From Glaesserella australis (lineage in GTDB: Bacteria > Pseudomonadota > Gammaproteobacteria > Enterobacterales > Pasteurellaceae), in assembly GCF_003260095.1 (NCBI RefSeq), contig NZ_PTPX01000001.1, positions 92,941-156,940 of the forward strand: DNA of 64,000 bases, given 5' to 3'. Shown here one piece after another: positions 7,929 through 16,682 of this stretch. A program made the translations under genes and the position numbers. Position 1 is the first letter of the stretch; every line of letters starts with the position of its first letter. The notes beneath the pieces were generated by a model. It saw nothing but the letters and a program-made list of their open reading frames with translations, was not told the origin of the DNA and searched no databases.

Positions 7929-9677
7929 TTAGAGTAATTTTTTAATCCCATTCCAAACCCAGTTATTATTCGTCTTTTTAGCTTCCACATGTCTAAATAA
8001 AGACATTTTCCCGTCTTTAGAATCAACGTAATCGCTGCTCACACCTTCGCTTGATACGATTTCAATAAATAGCTTAAACAGGTTTTCATTTCTGCTATGA
8101 ATATCTACTTCGTTTGATAAAAACGGTTTAATATCTTTTGGCTCGTAAACAACGCTACTAAAACCTGAGTTTTCTTTTTCATTTCTCGCAGGAAAACTTA
8201 GTACAAAGAATGTTCTTTGTTGCACATCCACTCGCAATATTAACGCTGCGACTGGATAGTATTGCTCCAGAGAATCAAGGATTTCCTCTAATGAAACTAA
8301 TGTAAACTTATCGCTTTCGTTAAACCCTAGCTTAGGAGTGTACCAATAGACCTTCGCGCCTTGTTCGAGACGTAAGCGTTTAGCATGTTCCCAAACGGTA
8401 TCGAGGCGTGATTTACCTTCAATTTCTTGATTACTAGGAATGTCATAGAAACAGTTAGCAATACCTGTATTACCTGTTTTTCCTTGTTTTTCACCCACTC
8501 CGTAATTCTCTGGTTCATCGTAGTTTAAGAATTTTACTTTGCCGCTTTTTTCCACTTCTTGAACAAGCTGAACACGGTTAATCACTCTCTCTTCGCCGAG
8601 TAATTTCAGATGTTCAATAACATCAGCCGTCACAAGGTTATTTACGTTATCTAATGCAATGTCGAGCTTTTCAAGTTCATGTTCTCGCTCTTGTTTTCTC
8701 GTTCTGTATTGAGGTTCACCGCCTTTTTGCCCCTTGCCATCTTTGCTTGTTTTTATCGCAGAATGGTAATAAAGGTTAATTGGCTCGCCTTGTGGTTGGT
8801 TAATCCCTGTAATTTGGCAGCAAAGCACAGAATTTCCTAACTCAATACCATAGAATGAAAGCATGATTGGTTTGTCGTGCCAGCAAGGAATGCGATAGTG
8901 TGGTCTTTCTTGACCTTTAGAAAAGATGATTTTAGTCGTTATATCTTTTACGACTGTTTTTGTGTAAGCGTCATATTTCAAGTGATAAAGAAACACCGCG
9001 TCTTTCGTGGAAAGGTTATTTGGTACAAATACACCTTTTTCTTCAAAGGGTTCATTTAGGTGTAGTTTTTTCTCAACCTTACTCCAATTATCCGTAATCA
9101 AGATGCGTTTTAACTCACTTGAATAACCATAGTGAGCCATAAAGAAGTGTAATGGATGAACAATATAAGACTTATTATCACTTTCAGGCTTAATAACAAG
9201 TAACTGGTTTCCATCCCCTTTAAATGTTCTCAAATAAGACGAATGAACGTATTTATCCGCTTCAAATGGATGAGATTCCTTATTTACCCAAAGTGGCTCA
9301 TAGGTTAATCCCTTACTCTTTGAAAAGGTAACTTTAAACTCTTTAAGTTTAAACTTATATTCCGACTCACCATTCTTCCAAATACTGCCGAATGGAATTT
9401 TATGCAGGTAGTTGATAGGTAAAGCAATCTTAAAGAAACTTTGGCATTCTTCACCTGTTTTCTTGTTTGTATAGGTAGGATTGGTTAAATTGATAAAAGT
9501 GACCTCAACGAGTGTTTTAGATTTATCTAGTGAAAGACGGTTTTCATACCAAGTGGCAACATACTCATTATTTTTATAGTAACGCCCACCAAGTGATTCA
9601 CCTTCAAAATATTTCTCTAAATTAAGCGAGCAACGCCAGCGAACTCTATCTAAATTATTCTCGTCGAAATATGACAT
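7929..9677 (-). CDS. 582-residue protein beside the transposon end, possibly TnsE-like
   Basis: The gene starts about 107 bp inside the transposon end and reads away from it, with RBS AAGGAAG before ATG. I see no DDE or PD-(D/E)XK catalytic pattern and no zinc fingers, arguing against TnsA, TnsB or TnsD. The layout recalls TnsE: a beta-rich N-terminal half, a segment YIVHPLHFFMAHYGY placed like the LELARSLFLINSY segment of Tn7 TnsE, a basic linker (QYRTRKQEREHELEK), then a mixed alpha/beta C-terminal domain (about 420-545) ending close to an SVVYEP strand. The resemblance is weak and judged by eye. Otherwise it is an unknown element-borne protein. It shares orientation with the dtc operon but is separated by 158 bp. 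Confidence 0.45.
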   Translation of the reverse strand: MSYFDENNLDRVRWRCSLNLEKYFEGESLGGRYYKNNEYVATWYENRLSLDKSKTLVEVTFINLTNPTYTNKKTGEECQSFFKIALPINYLHKIPFGSIWKNGESEYKFKLKEFKVTFSKSKGLTYEPLWVNKESHPFEADKYVHSSYLRTFKGDGNQLLVIKPESDNKSYIVHPLHFFMAHYGYSSELKRILITDNWSKVEKKLHLNEPFEEKGVFVPNNLSTKDAVFLYHLKYDAYTKTVVKDITTKIIFSKGQERPHYRIPCWHDKPIMLSFYGIELGNSVLCCQITGINQPQGEPINLYYHSAIKTSKDGKGQKGGEPQYRTRKQEREHELEKLDIALDNVNNLVTADVIEHLKLLGEERVINRVQLVQEVEKSGKVKFLNYDEPENYGVGEKQGKTGNTGIANCFYDIPSNQEIEGKSRLDTVWEHAKRLRLEQGAKVYWYTPKLGFNESDKFTLVSLEEILDSLEQYYPVAALILRVDVQQRTFFVLSFPARNEKENSGFSSVVYEPKDIKPFLSNEVDIHSRNENLFKLFIEIVSSEGVSSDYVDSKDGKMSLFRHVEAKKTNNNWVWNGIKKLL

Positions 9678-9741
9678 AATCCACTTCCTTTTCAGTCAGT
9701 TAAATAGATAAGTGGATTATAAATGATTTGGATTATAAGGC

Positions 9742-9775
9742 GACAATTATTTGTATCGTTTGACAGTTATTTGTA
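9742..9775. repeat. Two 14-bp direct repeats in the transposon end (TnsB-type sites)
   Basis: GACAATTATTTGTA at 9742-9755 and GACAGTTATTTGTA at 9762-9775 differ at one base and start 20 bp apart, in the same orientation, 9 bp from the terminal TTAACA. Repeated transposase sites of about 20-22 bp near the tip are characteristic of Tn7-family ends. A second small repeat, GGATTATAA, occurs twice further inward (9714-9722 and 9730-9738). Confidence 0.65.
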
Positions 9776-9778
9776 ATT

Positions 9779-10642
9779 TTAACAACCACCGCCAACCAAT
9801 GCCACCATTGACGCACTATGGTGGGGCGAACGGAAAGGGCGTTTTTTCCAGTTTTGGAAATTCAGCTCGTTCTGCACAAGGCTCGTTACAGATGCCGTCT
9901 CAATCGCTTCGCTATCTTCCATTTCAGGCAACAGATCCGCAAGGCGACTGGCAAGCATCGTTTTGCCCGTGCCAGGTGGACCTAAAAATAGCAGATTATG
10001 CTGACCGCTGGCGGCAATAATCAACGCCCGTTTAGCGTGTTGCTGCCCGATAATGTCGGTCAGATCACGGCTAACAAGCGGTGCATTTTCGACATTTTTT
10101 TGCGGAAGTTGCTGAGCTATCGGCAGTTGATCCCGATTGTTGAGAAAATTGACCACTTGCAACAGGGTTGAAGCACAATAGGTTTGCGTATTCGACACCA
10201 ACGATGCTTCATTCGCATTCTGCTGGGGTATGATAATTTCTCGCTTGGCTCGACTGGCGGCGATCACCGCAGGAATAGTGCCGTGAACCGCTCGCAAATT
10301 GCCCGTCAAAGAGAGTTCGCCCAACAGCTCAATCCGTTTGAGCTTATCCAAATCAATCTGCCCCGATGCTGCCAAAATCCCAATCGCAATCGGCAAATCA
10401 AACCGACCGCCCTCTTTCGGCAAATCCGCAGGGGCAAGGTTGATCGTAATCCGCCGTGCTGGATAGTCAAAGTTGGCATTCATCAAAGCACTTCGCACCC
10501 GATCTTGTGCTTCCTTAACACTCTTTTCAGGCAGACCGACTAAAGTTAAGCCCGGACTGCCTCTACTGATATGAACTTCAATGGTGACAAGCGGTGCTTC
10601 CACCCCGATAGATGCTCTACTGTAAATAATCGCTAAAGACAT
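9779..10642 (-). pseudogene. comM: comM (yifB), truncated by the transposon
   Basis: The N-terminal 286 residues of ComM, a hexameric AAA+ branch-migration helicase needed for efficient recombination of incoming DNA in natural transformation. The Lon-like N-domain (from MSLAIIYSRA) and Walker A GPPGTGKT (221-228) are intact. Sequence stops after ALVGGG, where ComM normally continues with the magnesium-chelatase-type core, so Walker B and the rest (roughly 220 residues of a ~505-residue protein) are missing. The last Cys codon and the stop come from the transposon's TGTTAA. The remaining half should lie beyond the other end of the element. A helicase lacking Walker B is not expected to work. 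Confidence 0.9.
10074..10082 (+). repeat. First Apl-type uptake signal sequence right of the island
   Basis: ACAAGCGGT followed by GCATTTTC, close to the extended Apl-type consensus. It lies inside comM. From here on such cores recur every one to two kilobases in both orientations, while the transposon to the left has none that I could find. Confidence 0.85.
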
Positions 10643-10704
10643 AAGTTTTCCTTTTTGCTTTAGCGTAAAGGGGAAAAGAGTACTTAAACAGTGAAAAATT
10701 CTCG

Positions 10705-10726
10705 TTTTTCGACGAGTGTCACAAAA
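10705..10726. promoter_or_regulatory. CRP-S-like competence site upstream of comM
   Basis: TTTTTCGA-N6-TCACAAAA matches the Pasteurellaceae CRP-S consensus TTTTGCGA-N6-TCGCAAAA at 14 of 16 defined positions. CRP-S sites need both CRP and Sxy (TfoX) and control competence genes, of which comM is a known member. The site lies 63-84 bp before the comM start codon; ubiF starts on the other side. Confidence 0.6.
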
Positions 10727-10799
10727 ATTTTGTAAAAATCAATGCAGATTAACCCGCTTGTAGTAAACTTTCGCCAACAAATTTGAAAAGGAATCTGTG

Positions 10800-11963
10800 A
10801 TGAAAGATGCAATAGTAATCGGCGGTGGAATGGTCGGAGCGGCGACAGCTTTGGGGCTGGCAAAGCTAGGGTTGAGCGTGGCGTTGATTGAGAAAAATCC
10901 GTTGCCGACCTTTGATGAGAAAGCACCTTATGATGTGCGAATTTCAGCGATCAGTGTCGCTTCAGTGGCGTTGCTTGAGCAGTTAGGGGCTTGGCAGAAG
11001 ATTGAAGCGATGCGAGTTTGTGCTTATGACGGTTTGGAAACGTGGGAAATTGACGGTTTTAATACCGCTTTTCACGCACAAGATCTCGGTTTGGATAAGC
11101 TCGGCTATATGGTGGAAAATAATCTGATTCAAATCGGGCTGTGGCAGGCGTTGGCAGATTATCCGAACTGTCAGCAAGCGGTCGGATTTGAGCAGATTTC
11201 TGCAAATCGTGATGAACAGGGCATTTGGACAGTTAAGGTCGATCAGCAGAGCTTTTCTGCTCCGCTATTGATTGCGTGTGACGGGGCAAATTCGTTGGTT
11301 CGCCGTTGGTCAGGGATCGGATTAACCAGTTGGCAATATCGCCAACACTGTTTATTGGCGGTGGTGAAAACCGAACTTCCGCAACAGAGTGTGACTTGGC
11401 AACAATTTTTTGAGAGCGGTCCGAGAGCTTTTTTACCGTTACTGGAAAATAATGGCTGTGTGGTGTGGTACGACTCGCCACAGCGGATCGCACAGTTGCA
11501 ACAGATGAGTAAAGAGAAATTGAGCGATGAAATCAATCGCCATTTCCCAAGCCGTTTGGGTAAGGTCGAAGTGACCGCTCACGGCAGTTTTCCGCTGACT
11601 CGCCAACACGCTCAACACTATGTTCGTAACGGCATTGTGCTGGTGGGCGATTCGGCTCATACCATTAACCCACTGGCTGGGCAGGGGGTGAATTTGGGCT
11701 TTAAAGATGTCAAAGTGCTGTTGGACGTGATCGGTCAAGCGGTCGAAAAAGGGCAGAATGTTGCAGATGAAACGGTGCTGAAACGGTATGAACAGAAACG
11801 CAAACCTGATAATTTACTGATGCAAACGGGTATGGATCTGTTCTATAAAACCTTTAAAACGGATTTATTGCCTGTAAAAGTGGCTCGCAATTTGGCGTTG
11901 GTGGTAGCAGAACGGGCAACGCCGTTGAAAAAACGAGCATTGAAGTATGCGTTGGGGCTGTAA
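10800..11963 (+). CDS. ubiF: 3-demethoxyubiquinol 3-hydroxylase UbiF
   Basis: An FAD-dependent monooxygenase for a late ring hydroxylation in ubiquinone synthesis. Visible are the N-terminal GxGxxG dinucleotide fold (VIGGGMVGAATALGL), the internal ISAISVAS and YMVENN stretches, the second FAD motif LVGDSAHTINPLAGQGVNLG and the family C-terminus LKYALGL. It follows E. coli UbiF closely along its whole length and has the usual size (387 residues). A GTG lies one codon upstream, but the ATG is better spaced (7 bases) from AAAAGGA. UbiC, the first enzyme of the same pathway, is encoded near the right end of the window. Confidence 0.93.
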   Translation: MKDAIVIGGGMVGAATALGLAKLGLSVALIEKNPLPTFDEKAPYDVRISAISVASVALLEQLGAWQKIEAMRVCAYDGLETWEIDGFNTAFHAQDLGLDKLGYMVENNLIQIGLWQALADYPNCQQAVGFEQISANRDEQGIWTVKVDQQSFSAPLLIACDGANSLVRRWSGIGLTSWQYRQHCLLAVVKTELPQQSVTWQQFFESGPRAFLPLLENNGCVVWYDSPQRIAQLQQMSKEKLSDEINRHFPSRLGKVEVTAHGSFPLTRQHAQHYVRNGIVLVGDSAHTINPLAGQGVNLGFKDVKVLLDVIGQAVEKGQNVADETVLKRYEQKRKPDNLLMQTGMDLFYKTFKTDLLPVKVARNLALVVAERATPLKKRALKYALGL

Positions 11964-11965
11964 GA

Positions 11966-11985
11966 AAGGGCGGAATTCCGCCCTT
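11966..11985. terminator. Palindromic terminator between ubiF and hutZ
   Basis: AAGGGCGGAATTCCGCCCTT is a perfect 20-bp palindrome, followed by CTTT on one side and preceded by AAGA on the other, between two convergent genes. Probably used from both directions. Confidence 0.7.
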
Positions 11986-11993
11986 CTTTACAA

Positions 11994-12533
11994 TTAAGCT
12001 TCTTTTTCGTGAGGCCCAAGCTCTTTGTTATGCCCTTCATCAAGGTGAACAAAATTGACCAACTCATCGGCGCTGACTTGGAATGCTTTGCCAAAGCCTT
12101 TTACAAATAGCCCTTGCTGTGGCTTAAAGCAGAATAGTTTGAAATCTTGCAGGGTAGCAAGCTCATCAACTAAAGCTCCGTGGCGTGCTTTTAATTTCTC
12201 AATACCGTCGTTCCACTCATCACTATGACGTTCAACGACACGAGCGGTGGCATCGAAGGTTAAGCGACGACGAGCAAAAATTTCACGGCTCTGACTTTCG
12301 TCTTCCAACAACATCAACGATACTTTTGGTACTTCTTGTAAGTTACGAGCGTGACGAGCAATGGTTGAGATGAGCACTTGATATTCACCGTTATTGATGA
12401 CAAACGGGGCATAGCTCACATTTGGTGTGCCATCTTTATCTACCGTGGCAAGCACCAATGTTTTCATTTTCTGTTTGAACTCTTGAATTTCAGGACCTAA
12501 ACGGTTTTGTAAGACTTCTTGACGATTTGACAT
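11994..12533 (-). CDS. hutZ: Heme utilization protein HutZ (heme-degrading, FMN-fold)
   Basis: A 179-residue protein of the pyridoxamine-phosphate-oxidase-like split barrel (LVLATVDKDGTPNVSYAPFV near the start, then LISTIARHARNLQ). It closely follows Vibrio HutZ, a cytoplasmic heme-binding and heme-degrading enzyme that releases iron from heme taken up by a TonB-dependent system. The C-terminal His-containing tail (VNFVHLDEGHNKELG) fits the heme-ligand region of this family. It lies 13 bases behind hutX and is surely cotranscribed. Hut proteins are normally Fur-regulated. Confidence 0.88.
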   Translation of the reverse strand: MSNRQEVLQNRLGPEIQEFKQKMKTLVLATVDKDGTPNVSYAPFVINNGEYQVLISTIARHARNLQEVPKVSLMLLEDESQSREIFARRRLTFDATARVVERHSDEWNDGIEKLKARHGALVDELATLQDFKLFCFKPQQGLFVKGFGKAFQVSADELVNFVHLDEGHNKELGPHEKEA

Positions 12534-12546
12534 TACTTACTCCTTA

Positions 12547-13041
12547 TTACTGAAATGTCTTAAATTTTTCGATTTGTTCTGGGAAAAGTTGGCGTTGATC
12601 ATCTCTACCAAGATAGACTTTGAAGATCGTTTGTCCATTGTGAGCAATAAACGCAATGTTATAGCTCTCTTTTCCTCTAAATGGCAGGCTAACAAAGGCA
12701 ATTTGGGCGATGTTGTCGAGTTTAAGATGCCCGTGTAATGCCCCTTCTTCCTCTTTCATATTTAAATTGTAATAACCACGAGCAAAGATACCGCTTGGGA
12801 AGCGATCTTTGATCTCAAAAATTGACCCCTCTTTTTCAATGATCGTGGTGAAAGTTCCCCACTGGCTGATTGCTTTGAGAAGCTCCTCTGCTCGTTCTGC
12901 GGGGAACAAGCGGACAAATTCACTCGGTAAATTACAAAGGACGGTTCCTTCCGGTAAGTTTAATTGCTCTGCAATTTCAAGGGTAATGATGTTTGGGTTT
13001 TCAGCTAATAGCTGGGTAATTTGTTGTTGAAGTGTAGTCAT
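12547..13041 (-). CDS. hutX: Heme utilization carrier HutX
   Basis: A 164-residue HutX/HuvX-family protein (pattern FEIKDRFPSGIFARGYYNLN, then GALHGHLKLDNIAQIAFVSLPFRGKES). HutX is a cytoplasmic protein that binds heme and hands it to HutZ; this matches the gene order hutX-hutZ. The N-terminal 50 residues form the small helical part common to the family. The gene is divergent from the TonB-dependent receptor gene across a 205-bp region that likely holds the iron-responsive promoters for both; I did not find a convincing Fur box there. Confidence 0.88.
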   Translation of the reverse strand: MTTLQQQITQLLAENPNIITLEIAEQLNLPEGTVLCNLPSEFVRLFPAERAEELLKAISQWGTFTTIIEKEGSIFEIKDRFPSGIFARGYYNLNMKEEEGALHGHLKLDNIAQIAFVSLPFRGKESYNIAFIAHNGQTIFKVYLGRDDQRQLFPEQIEKFKTFQ

Positions 13042-13246
13042 AGGTTACTCATTCTATATTTTTATTATTTAAATTCTAAAATGGCACACGATGTAAATCA
13101 ATATATTTTACAAATGAGATTTGTTTTTATTTGTATGGAAAAGTTATTTTCCTTTCGCTATAATCTATTAATAAAATTAAAATAATTAGGGCATATTAAT
13201 AATTCAGAAATGGCTGTGTCGTTGCCTAAGTAAGATAGAGGAAATT

Positions 13247-15505
13247 ATGAAAAATCTCACAATGTTACCTTTAGCCAGTGTGATTAGCTTGATTTGTTGG
13301 AATATGGCGTATGCAGAACAAGCCACAGAATTGGATGAAATTCGGGTTGTTGCGAAGGAAGAGAGTAAAGCAACGGGAGAAATTAAAAAATCTCGCCGTG
13401 TTATTCAGGATGAATTAATTACGAATACCAAAGATTTAGTTCGCTATACAACAGATATAGGGGTTAGTGATAATGGTCGTCATAACAAAGGTTTTGCGAT
13501 GCGAGGTGTTGAGGGAAACCGTGTTGGTATAAGCATTGATGGGGTTTCATTACCTGATTTTGAGGAAAACAGCCTATATGCGCGTTATGGTAACTTTAAC
13601 AGTTCTCGTATTCAAATCGATCCTGAGTTAGTAACGGGCATTGATATTATGCGAGGTTCGGACTCGTTCAATCAAGGAAGTGGTTCGCTAGGTGGCGGGG
13701 TCAGTTATCGTACCGTGATAGCAGATGATATTATCCCTGAAAGTGACAAATTTGGCGTGTTATTACGTTCAGGATATGCGAGTAAGAACCGCGAATGGGT
13801 ATATACAGCGGGTACTGCCTATAAGGATGACAAATGGGAAATCGTCGGGCTATATTCACAGCGTCGTGGGCATGAATTAAAAAGTTTAGGTAACGGGGCA
13901 GATACTTATGGGTCATCGCGGGGGATTCCAGATCCGTCTCACCACAAAAATCATAACTATCTAGCTAAAATAGCCTATTTCTTAAACGAAAACCATCGTG
14001 TTAGCGTCTCCTATTCTGGGCAAAATCACGAAAATAATACGGAAGAAAAATCCTATACTTTTACGGCTAATTCTTGGCGTAATACCAAAGACATTACTGA
14101 GCGAGATAACCTGAATGTTGCTTATGAGTATTTTCCGACACAAAGCATATTAAGCTATTTGAAAGTAGATTATGATTGGCAAAAAACGACGACCGGTGCA
14201 GTGAATTTTAAAGGATCTCAATGGGGCGATTTGGACGATATTTACGATCGTAATATGAAAAATGATTTCCATCGTCTTAGTTTTCGGATAGATAGCACAC
14301 CAATAGATACCGCATTCGGTTCTCATGTTTTATCATTGAAAACAGCTTATTCGGAAAAATCGTTTAAAAATATCAATCGTGATGTTGTCGGTTTCGGAGA
14401 AAACTATCAAGCTGTGTACTCCTATATGATTCAAAAGCCGATTAAAACTCAGCAGGCTTATTTGGCATTACAAGATAAAGTTATTTGGAATGATAAATGG
14501 TCTGGTGATTTCGGCGTACGCTATGATTTTACTAAAATGATCCCAAAACCATCGGATGTTTATTGCCAATTTTGTGGTCAGGTTTCTTCCAACAGCACGA
14601 CTTTTCAAAGCCTAAGTGGTAATTTAGGCGTTACCTACCAATTTAATCCAACATGGAAAGGGAGCTATTACTTATCTAGTGGTTATCGTGTGCCATCTGC
14701 TTCAGAAATGTATTTCACTTTCTTGAATGCTTCGGGTAACTGGTTGGCAAATCCTAATTTAAAACCTGAGCAGAGTTTGAACCAAACAGTGGCATTACAA
14801 GCGGATAGTTCTGTTGGGAATTTTGCAATTCAGTTATATAGAACCAAATACCGTGACTTTTTATATGAAAGAGAGACTCTAGGTTGGCAGCTGAATCCTG
14901 AATGTGATTTCCGTTGCTCGTCACCTTACTATTCAACATTATTCCAACAAGCGGTTAATATTGATAAAGCAAAAATCGAAGGTCTTGAAATTAAAGGTCA
15001 GTTGAATTTAAATGCGCTTTGGGATTTTGTTAAACCGGGTTGGAATGTCATGGGTAGCATTGGTTATGCAAAAGGTAAACTTTATAATACGGATGAAAGT
15101 TTGCTTTCTATCCAACCAGTAAAAGTGATTCTTGGCGCAGGATATGATGATCCGCAGGACCGTTGGAGTATTCAGGCCCGTTGGAGTTACTTGGGGGCGA
15201 AAAAAGCAAAAGATGCCCAGATTCTGACATATTATTACGATAGAAGTGGTGGTACAGAAACCTATCCGTTTTTAAATGGCTCGGCAACATTGTTTGATCT
15301 ATTCGGCTTTGTTAAAGTCGGGAAACAGGTCACATTGAGAGCCGGGGTTTATAATATTTTCAATCGTAAATACCATACTTGGGACGCATTACGTGGTATT
15401 AATTTACAAAGTACCACAAATACGGTTGATCGTGAAGGTAAAGGACTTGAACGATTTTATGCTCCAGGACGAAATTTTGCATTCTCTGCAGAAATTAAGT
15501 TTTAA
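13247..15505 (+). CDS. TonB-dependent heme/hemoglobin receptor
   Basis: A 752-residue outer-membrane receptor. A signal peptide (cut after MAYA, about residue 24) precedes the TonB box DEIRVVA, then the plug domain (LVRYTTDIGVSDNGRHNKG, IMRGSDSFNQGSGSLGGGV) and a 22-strand barrel ending with the terminal Phe of FSAEIKF. The plug matches the hemoglobin/transferrin/lactoferrin receptor group. With hutX-hutZ on one side and two TbpB-like surface lipoproteins on the other, heme or a heme protein is the probable substrate. A bipartite receptor of the HpuAB or hemophilin type is likely, but the exact ligand cannot be read from sequence. Confidence 0.88.
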   Translation: MKNLTMLPLASVISLICWNMAYAEQATELDEIRVVAKEESKATGEIKKSRRVIQDELITNTKDLVRYTTDIGVSDNGRHNKGFAMRGVEGNRVGISIDGVSLPDFEENSLYARYGNFNSSRIQIDPELVTGIDIMRGSDSFNQGSGSLGGGVSYRTVIADDIIPESDKFGVLLRSGYASKNREWVYTAGTAYKDDKWEIVGLYSQRRGHELKSLGNGADTYGSSRGIPDPSHHKNHNYLAKIAYFLNENHRVSVSYSGQNHENNTEEKSYTFTANSWRNTKDITERDNLNVAYEYFPTQSILSYLKVDYDWQKTTTGAVNFKGSQWGDLDDIYDRNMKNDFHRLSFRIDSTPIDTAFGSHVLSLKTAYSEKSFKNINRDVVGFGENYQAVYSYMIQKPIKTQQAYLALQDKVIWNDKWSGDFGVRYDFTKMIPKPSDVYCQFCGQVSSNSTTFQSLSGNLGVTYQFNPTWKGSYYLSSGYRVPSASEMYFTFLNASGNWLANPNLKPEQSLNQTVALQADSSVGNFAIQLYRTKYRDFLYERETLGWQLNPECDFRCSSPYYSTLFQQAVNIDKAKIEGLEIKGQLNLNALWDFVKPGWNVMGSIGYAKGKLYNTDESLLSIQPVKVILGAGYDDPQDRWSIQARWSYLGAKKAKDAQILTYYYDRSGGTETYPFLNGSATLFDLFGFVKVGKQVTLRAGVYNIFNRKYHTWDALRGINLQSTTNTVDREGKGLERFYAPGRNFAFSAEIKF

Positions 15506-15522
15506 TCATCAAGCTAGCTAAT

Positions 15523-15551
15523 AAAAATCCCCTCTGATAGAGGGGATTTTT
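15523..15551. terminator. Terminator between the receptor and a convergent lipoprotein gene
   Basis: AAAAATCCCCTCT at 15523-15535 pairs perfectly with AGAGGGGATTTTT at 15539-15551 around the loop GAT, with T and A runs on the two sides, so it can act in both directions. Confidence 0.9.
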
Positions 15552-15575
15552 TAATGGGACAAAGCGACATATGTA

Positions 15576-16526
15576 TTATTGTGCGTCTCGTCTTTTATCT
15601 GTTGCACCGAAAACACCATGATAGCCAGCTTCTGTACCTTCTGTTCGATAAAATACGCCAGCAACTTGGTTTGCTTGGCTACCATAAAATGCTCCCTTAC
15701 TATCTACGCCATTATGGCTACCGCTAAATGTATTTCCATCAATAACACTTGAAAAGGCGACTTTTTCCGCTTTTGTTGCGCTATCTTTTAAAGAAACGCT
15801 AAGTTGTTTGTTAGTAAAATCTGCACTTACATCTGCGGTAAGCTGTTCGTAATTGCCATCTTTACCATATAGCGCATCGCCTTTTTTATAAACGAACTTA
15901 CCGCTTTTTGGCATAGAATAAAGTGTAGCATAGCCGTTCTCAATATCACTGATAGAGCCACTTATTGGTGTTTGTAGCCCTTGAACAAATAAGGTGTTTT
16001 GATTATTTAATGAAACCACACCAAAACGTACAAACTGATAATAACGGGTATCACGATAGTCAGTTGTTGCTTTATTTGTATAACCTTGAATATTACCTAA
16101 TTTCGCAGTAGCTTCAGTTGATGTAATCGCTTTAAAGCCAGATTGATCGTCATCTGCACTAGTAGGTAGCAAAGGTATTTCGACTTTATTCAGCATCAGA
16201 ACATTCAAATCTTCACCTAGATAACTAGTTAGATTTTGTCCTGAGATTTGTCCATTTGGGGTAATGGTAACTAGGGCTCCCACTAATTTGTCGCCATTTT
16301 TTCCTTGAAAAATAGGATCTTTGAGTGTTTTAGGCTCATTTTGTGGAGATGTTTCTGTATTTTGGTTAACTGAAGTATTACTACCTGAGCTAGAAGTTGA
16401 TTCTGTTTGAGGTTTTTCAGTGAAATAGGTCGGGGCTGATCCACCACCACCGCCACTGCTACTAGAACAAGCGGTTAAAGCAAGTAGGCAAGAAATCGCT
16501 AGTAAAGTGAATTTGAAATGTTTCAT
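15576..16526 (-). CDS. TbpB-barrel surface lipoprotein (Slam-dependent type)
   Basis: A 316-residue lipoprotein: lipobox LTAC with Cys20, then a flexible Ser/Gly anchor (CSSSSGGGGGS) and a Thr/Ser/Gln-rich linker, as in surface-exposed TbpB/HpuA-type proteins. The C-terminal 130 residues form the eight-stranded barrel of transferrin-binding-protein-like lipoproteins (GDALYGKDGNYEQL, then GAFYGSQANQVAGVFYRT and HGVFGATDKR). Such proteins are flipped to the surface by a Slam translocon, which is not encoded in the window. It faces the receptor gene convergently rather than preceding it, an unusual order for the lipoprotein partner. Confidence 0.82.
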   Translation of the reverse strand: MKHFKFTLLAISCLLALTACSSSSGGGGGSAPTYFTEKPQTESTSSSGSNTSVNQNTETSPQNEPKTLKDPIFQGKNGDKLVGALVTITPNGQISGQNLTSYLGEDLNVLMLNKVEIPLLPTSADDDQSGFKAITSTEATAKLGNIQGYTNKATTDYRDTRYYQFVRFGVVSLNNQNTLFVQGLQTPISGSISDIENGYATLYSMPKSGKFVYKKGDALYGKDGNYEQLTADVSADFTNKQLSVSLKDSATKAEKVAFSSVIDGNTFSGSHNGVDSKGAFYGSQANQVAGVFYRTEGTEAGYHGVFGATDKRRDAQ

Positions 16527-16590
16527 TGTATATTCCTCTCTTTATGAGCTATAGGATAGATATTATCAGCTAAACTATTATTCATCAAAT

Positions 16591-16603
16591 AATAATTATT
16601 ATC
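16591..16603. promoter_or_regulatory. Candidate Fur box between the two lipoprotein genes
   Basis: AATAATTATTATC matches 11 of 13 bases of the 3' two thirds of the Fur consensus (GATAATCATTATC) and lies in a 156-bp region from which both TbpB-like lipoprotein genes diverge. Iron repression of both would fit the locus. Confidence 0.45.
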
Positions 16604-16682
16604 AATAATGTTGAGATTGTTATTTTTTATTGATAAACTTCGTGCTAAAGAACTCTCATTCTTAAACTAAGGAGATTTTTCA

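Larger units (their letters stand above)
1..9784. mobile_element. End of a Tn7-like transposon (cargo island) inserted in comM
   Basis: The stretch left of base 9784 is AT-rich, I saw no ACAAGCGGT core in it, and it ends abruptly inside comM. Read from comM inward, the junction is GGT|TGTTAAAATTACAAAT, so the element starts with TGT as Tn7-family ends do, and two direct 14-bp repeats lie within the first 45 bp. The comM gene is a known insertion site for Tn7-related elements such as the AbaR/Tn6022 family of Acinetobacter. If the boundary is right, the 5-bp target duplication should be ACCAC (9785-9789). The other end and any tnsABC genes lie outside the window. Boundary seen; family assignment inferred. 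Confidence 0.7.

Noticed and set aside
13042..13246. Fur box between hutX and the receptor gene
   Set aside because: The region is AT-rich, but no stretch comes near the GATAAT-type consensus, unlike the one at 16591.
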